Of a DNA stretch of 5,407 nt, positions 4,503 to 5,407 are shown one piece after another (positions within the stretch are counted from its first letter, which is position 1; every line of letters begins with the position of its first letter). The DNA comes from JAKPRU01 sp029568995. Its GTDB lineage: Bacteria > Hinthialibacterota > Hinthialibacteria > Hinthialibacterales > JAKPRU01. Location: the NCBI GenBank assembly GCA_035430965.1, contig DAOMHQ010000275.1, positions 1 through 5,407 of the forward strand. The letters are read 5' to 3'. The notes below the pieces were generated by a model. The model saw only the letters and a program-made list of their open reading frames with translations, had not been told where the DNA came from and did no database searches. The position numbers were made by a program, and so were the translations under genes.

Positions 4503-5407
4503 CTATTGCTTCTCAATTCCTACTCTGTCTGCGAGATTTACATCCCCAGTCAGAATCTGCGCCTTTCCATTCTTGATGGATATTTCCAGGAACTCAACCG
4601 GCCTGTCCAGGTTAATCTCAATCTTGCCAATCCGGAGAGACTTCGCGTTAAACAATGCGAGATAATCCGTCTGATTCTTCTTGCCCGATACAAGGCAGGC
4701 ATCGCCAACAAATTCCATCTTTAAATCACGCTGTACTACTGTCTCATCCTTGGCAGAATCGGCAAAAACAAATACCTGTTGCCGTCCATCCGCCGTATCC
4801 AGAACGAGGGCGCCACTCATGTCATTCAGGGTTGTACCATCTGGACTTTCTAATGGTAGACGTTTCACCTGCTTGATATTCGGTGTCTGTTCATACGCAT
4901 CAATAACACCCACGAAGCACGAGGCCAGCGGTGCAGTCTCTGCTTTCCGGCGGACCATAAGCCGAGAGACCCACTGCTGCCCGCCGCCGTAATTCTCTCC
5001 CACGTCTACAAAACACTCGGCAAGAGACGCTTCCGCGTTGCTGGTGAGATCCGTATACCGAAGGTGAATTTGCCTGTCCTCCGGGAGGTACTTGTAAAAA
5101 TCCTTGATGGACCAATCGACAATCCAGGGAGATTTGGGCGCTGAATCGGTCTGTGTATTTCGGATGAATGTATCATGACCGAAATCATCACCGGGTTTCA
5201 GATTCAGGCTCTCGGATACTGGCGTTCCAAAGAATGGTGTAAGAAACCTCGCGTGGTCCGCGCCGCCGACAACACGAAAGACATCGAGGAGATACGAATC
5301 TCGCTCGGACAGATCCACCATGACCAGCGTCCGCTCGTACCGATCTCCAGCAATCATCTCCGGGCAGGAAGCCCGGATCAGGTGGATGTTCTTTCCGCTT
5401 CCCCAGA
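4503..5407 (-). CDS. Heparinase II/III-family protein, C-terminal part (5' end outside window)
   Basis: The minus-strand frame runs from the right edge to a TAG at 4503-4505. An in-frame ATG exists at 5357, but coding continues upstream of it (WGSGKNIHLIRASCPE leads into it), so about 300 residues of a longer protein are visible. The segment YERTLVMVDLSERDSYLLD followed by VFRVVGG and H, near visible residues 23-52, is characteristic of the beta-sheet domain behind the alpha/alpha-barrel of heparinase II/III-like polysaccharide lyases. Later strands (APLASCFVGVIDAYEQTPNI, KQVKRLPLE) and the beta-rich tail agree with it. Such enzymes cut uronic-acid polysaccharides by beta-elimination, usually in the periplasm or outside the cell; substrate cannot be told here. 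The catalytic barrel lies outside the window, so activity cannot be judged. It is convergent with hypB and unrelated to it in function. Confidence 0.8.
   Translation of the reverse strand, partial: WGSGKNIHLIRASCPEMIAGDRYERTLVMVDLSERDSYLLDVFRVVGGADHARFLTPFFGTPVSESLNLKPGDDFGHDTFIRNTQTDSAPKSPWIVDWSIKDFYKYLPEDRQIHLRYTDLTSNAEASLAECFVDVGENYGGGQQWVSRLMVRRKAETAPLASCFVGVIDAYEQTPNIKQVKRLPLESPDGTTLNDMSGALVLDTADGRQQVFVFADSAKDETVVQRDLKMEFVGDACLVSGKKNQTDYLALFNAKSLRIGKIEINLDRPVEFLEISIKNGKAQILTGDVNLADRVGIEKQ

Noticed and set aside
4368..4724. Plus-strand open frame of 118 codons
   Set aside because: Its first third is translated palindromic repeat and the rest is antisense to the heparinase-like gene.

Overview
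The window looks like part of the chromosome of an uncultured, moderately GC-rich bacterium, most likely metagenome-derived and from the Hydrogenedentota / Sumerlaeota / Planctomycetota-PVC neighbourhood. That placement is low confidence. It rests on a heparinase-type polysaccharide lyase gene, large secreted Ig-like proteins of a kind I associate with those groups, and intergenic DNA full of short palindromic repeats. No rRNA, tRNA, CRISPR array, integrase or transposase was seen.

Region 1 (1-2769, + strand) is a tight three-gene run, probably one transcript. It holds the 3' end of a TPR-like helical-repeat protein, a 516-residue protein with a signal peptide and probable beta-sandwich domains, and a 196-residue protein with a signal peptide and HEAT/ARM-like helices. 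Gaps are only 16-20 bases and each downstream gene has a good Shine-Dalgarno sequence. The products look like envelope or extracellular structural/binding proteins. I cannot give them a function.

Region 2 (2770-3063) is non-coding. It holds a long compound inverted repeat (2813-2876), a smaller palindromic repeat (2945-2969), and a short gap before hypA with no clear ribosome binding site.

Region 3 (3064-4067, + strand) is hypA-hypB, the two nickel-insertion accessory genes for [NiFe]-hydrogenase (in some bacteria also urease). They overlap by one base and are translationally coupled. No hydrogenase, urease or other hyp gene lies in the window, so the pair stands apart here from its usual partners.

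Region 4 (4068-4502) is a convergent intergenic region of about 435 bases. It is a mosaic of small repeats: clustered hairpins, a 16-base direct repeat present twice, a 22-base perfect palindrome, three 10-base imperfect tandem units, a composite palindromic element, and an AT-rich hairpin right behind the next gene.

Region 5 (4503-5407, - strand) is the 3' part of a heparinase II/III-family gene that runs off the right edge.

The best-supported functions are HypA/HypB and, for the truncated minus-strand gene, the C-terminal part of a heparinase II/III-like lyase. I see no convincing new defence, mobile or biosynthetic system. The most unusual items are the long stem-loop at 2813-2876, the repeat mosaic on both sides of hypAB, and the secreted protein pair at 608-2769.
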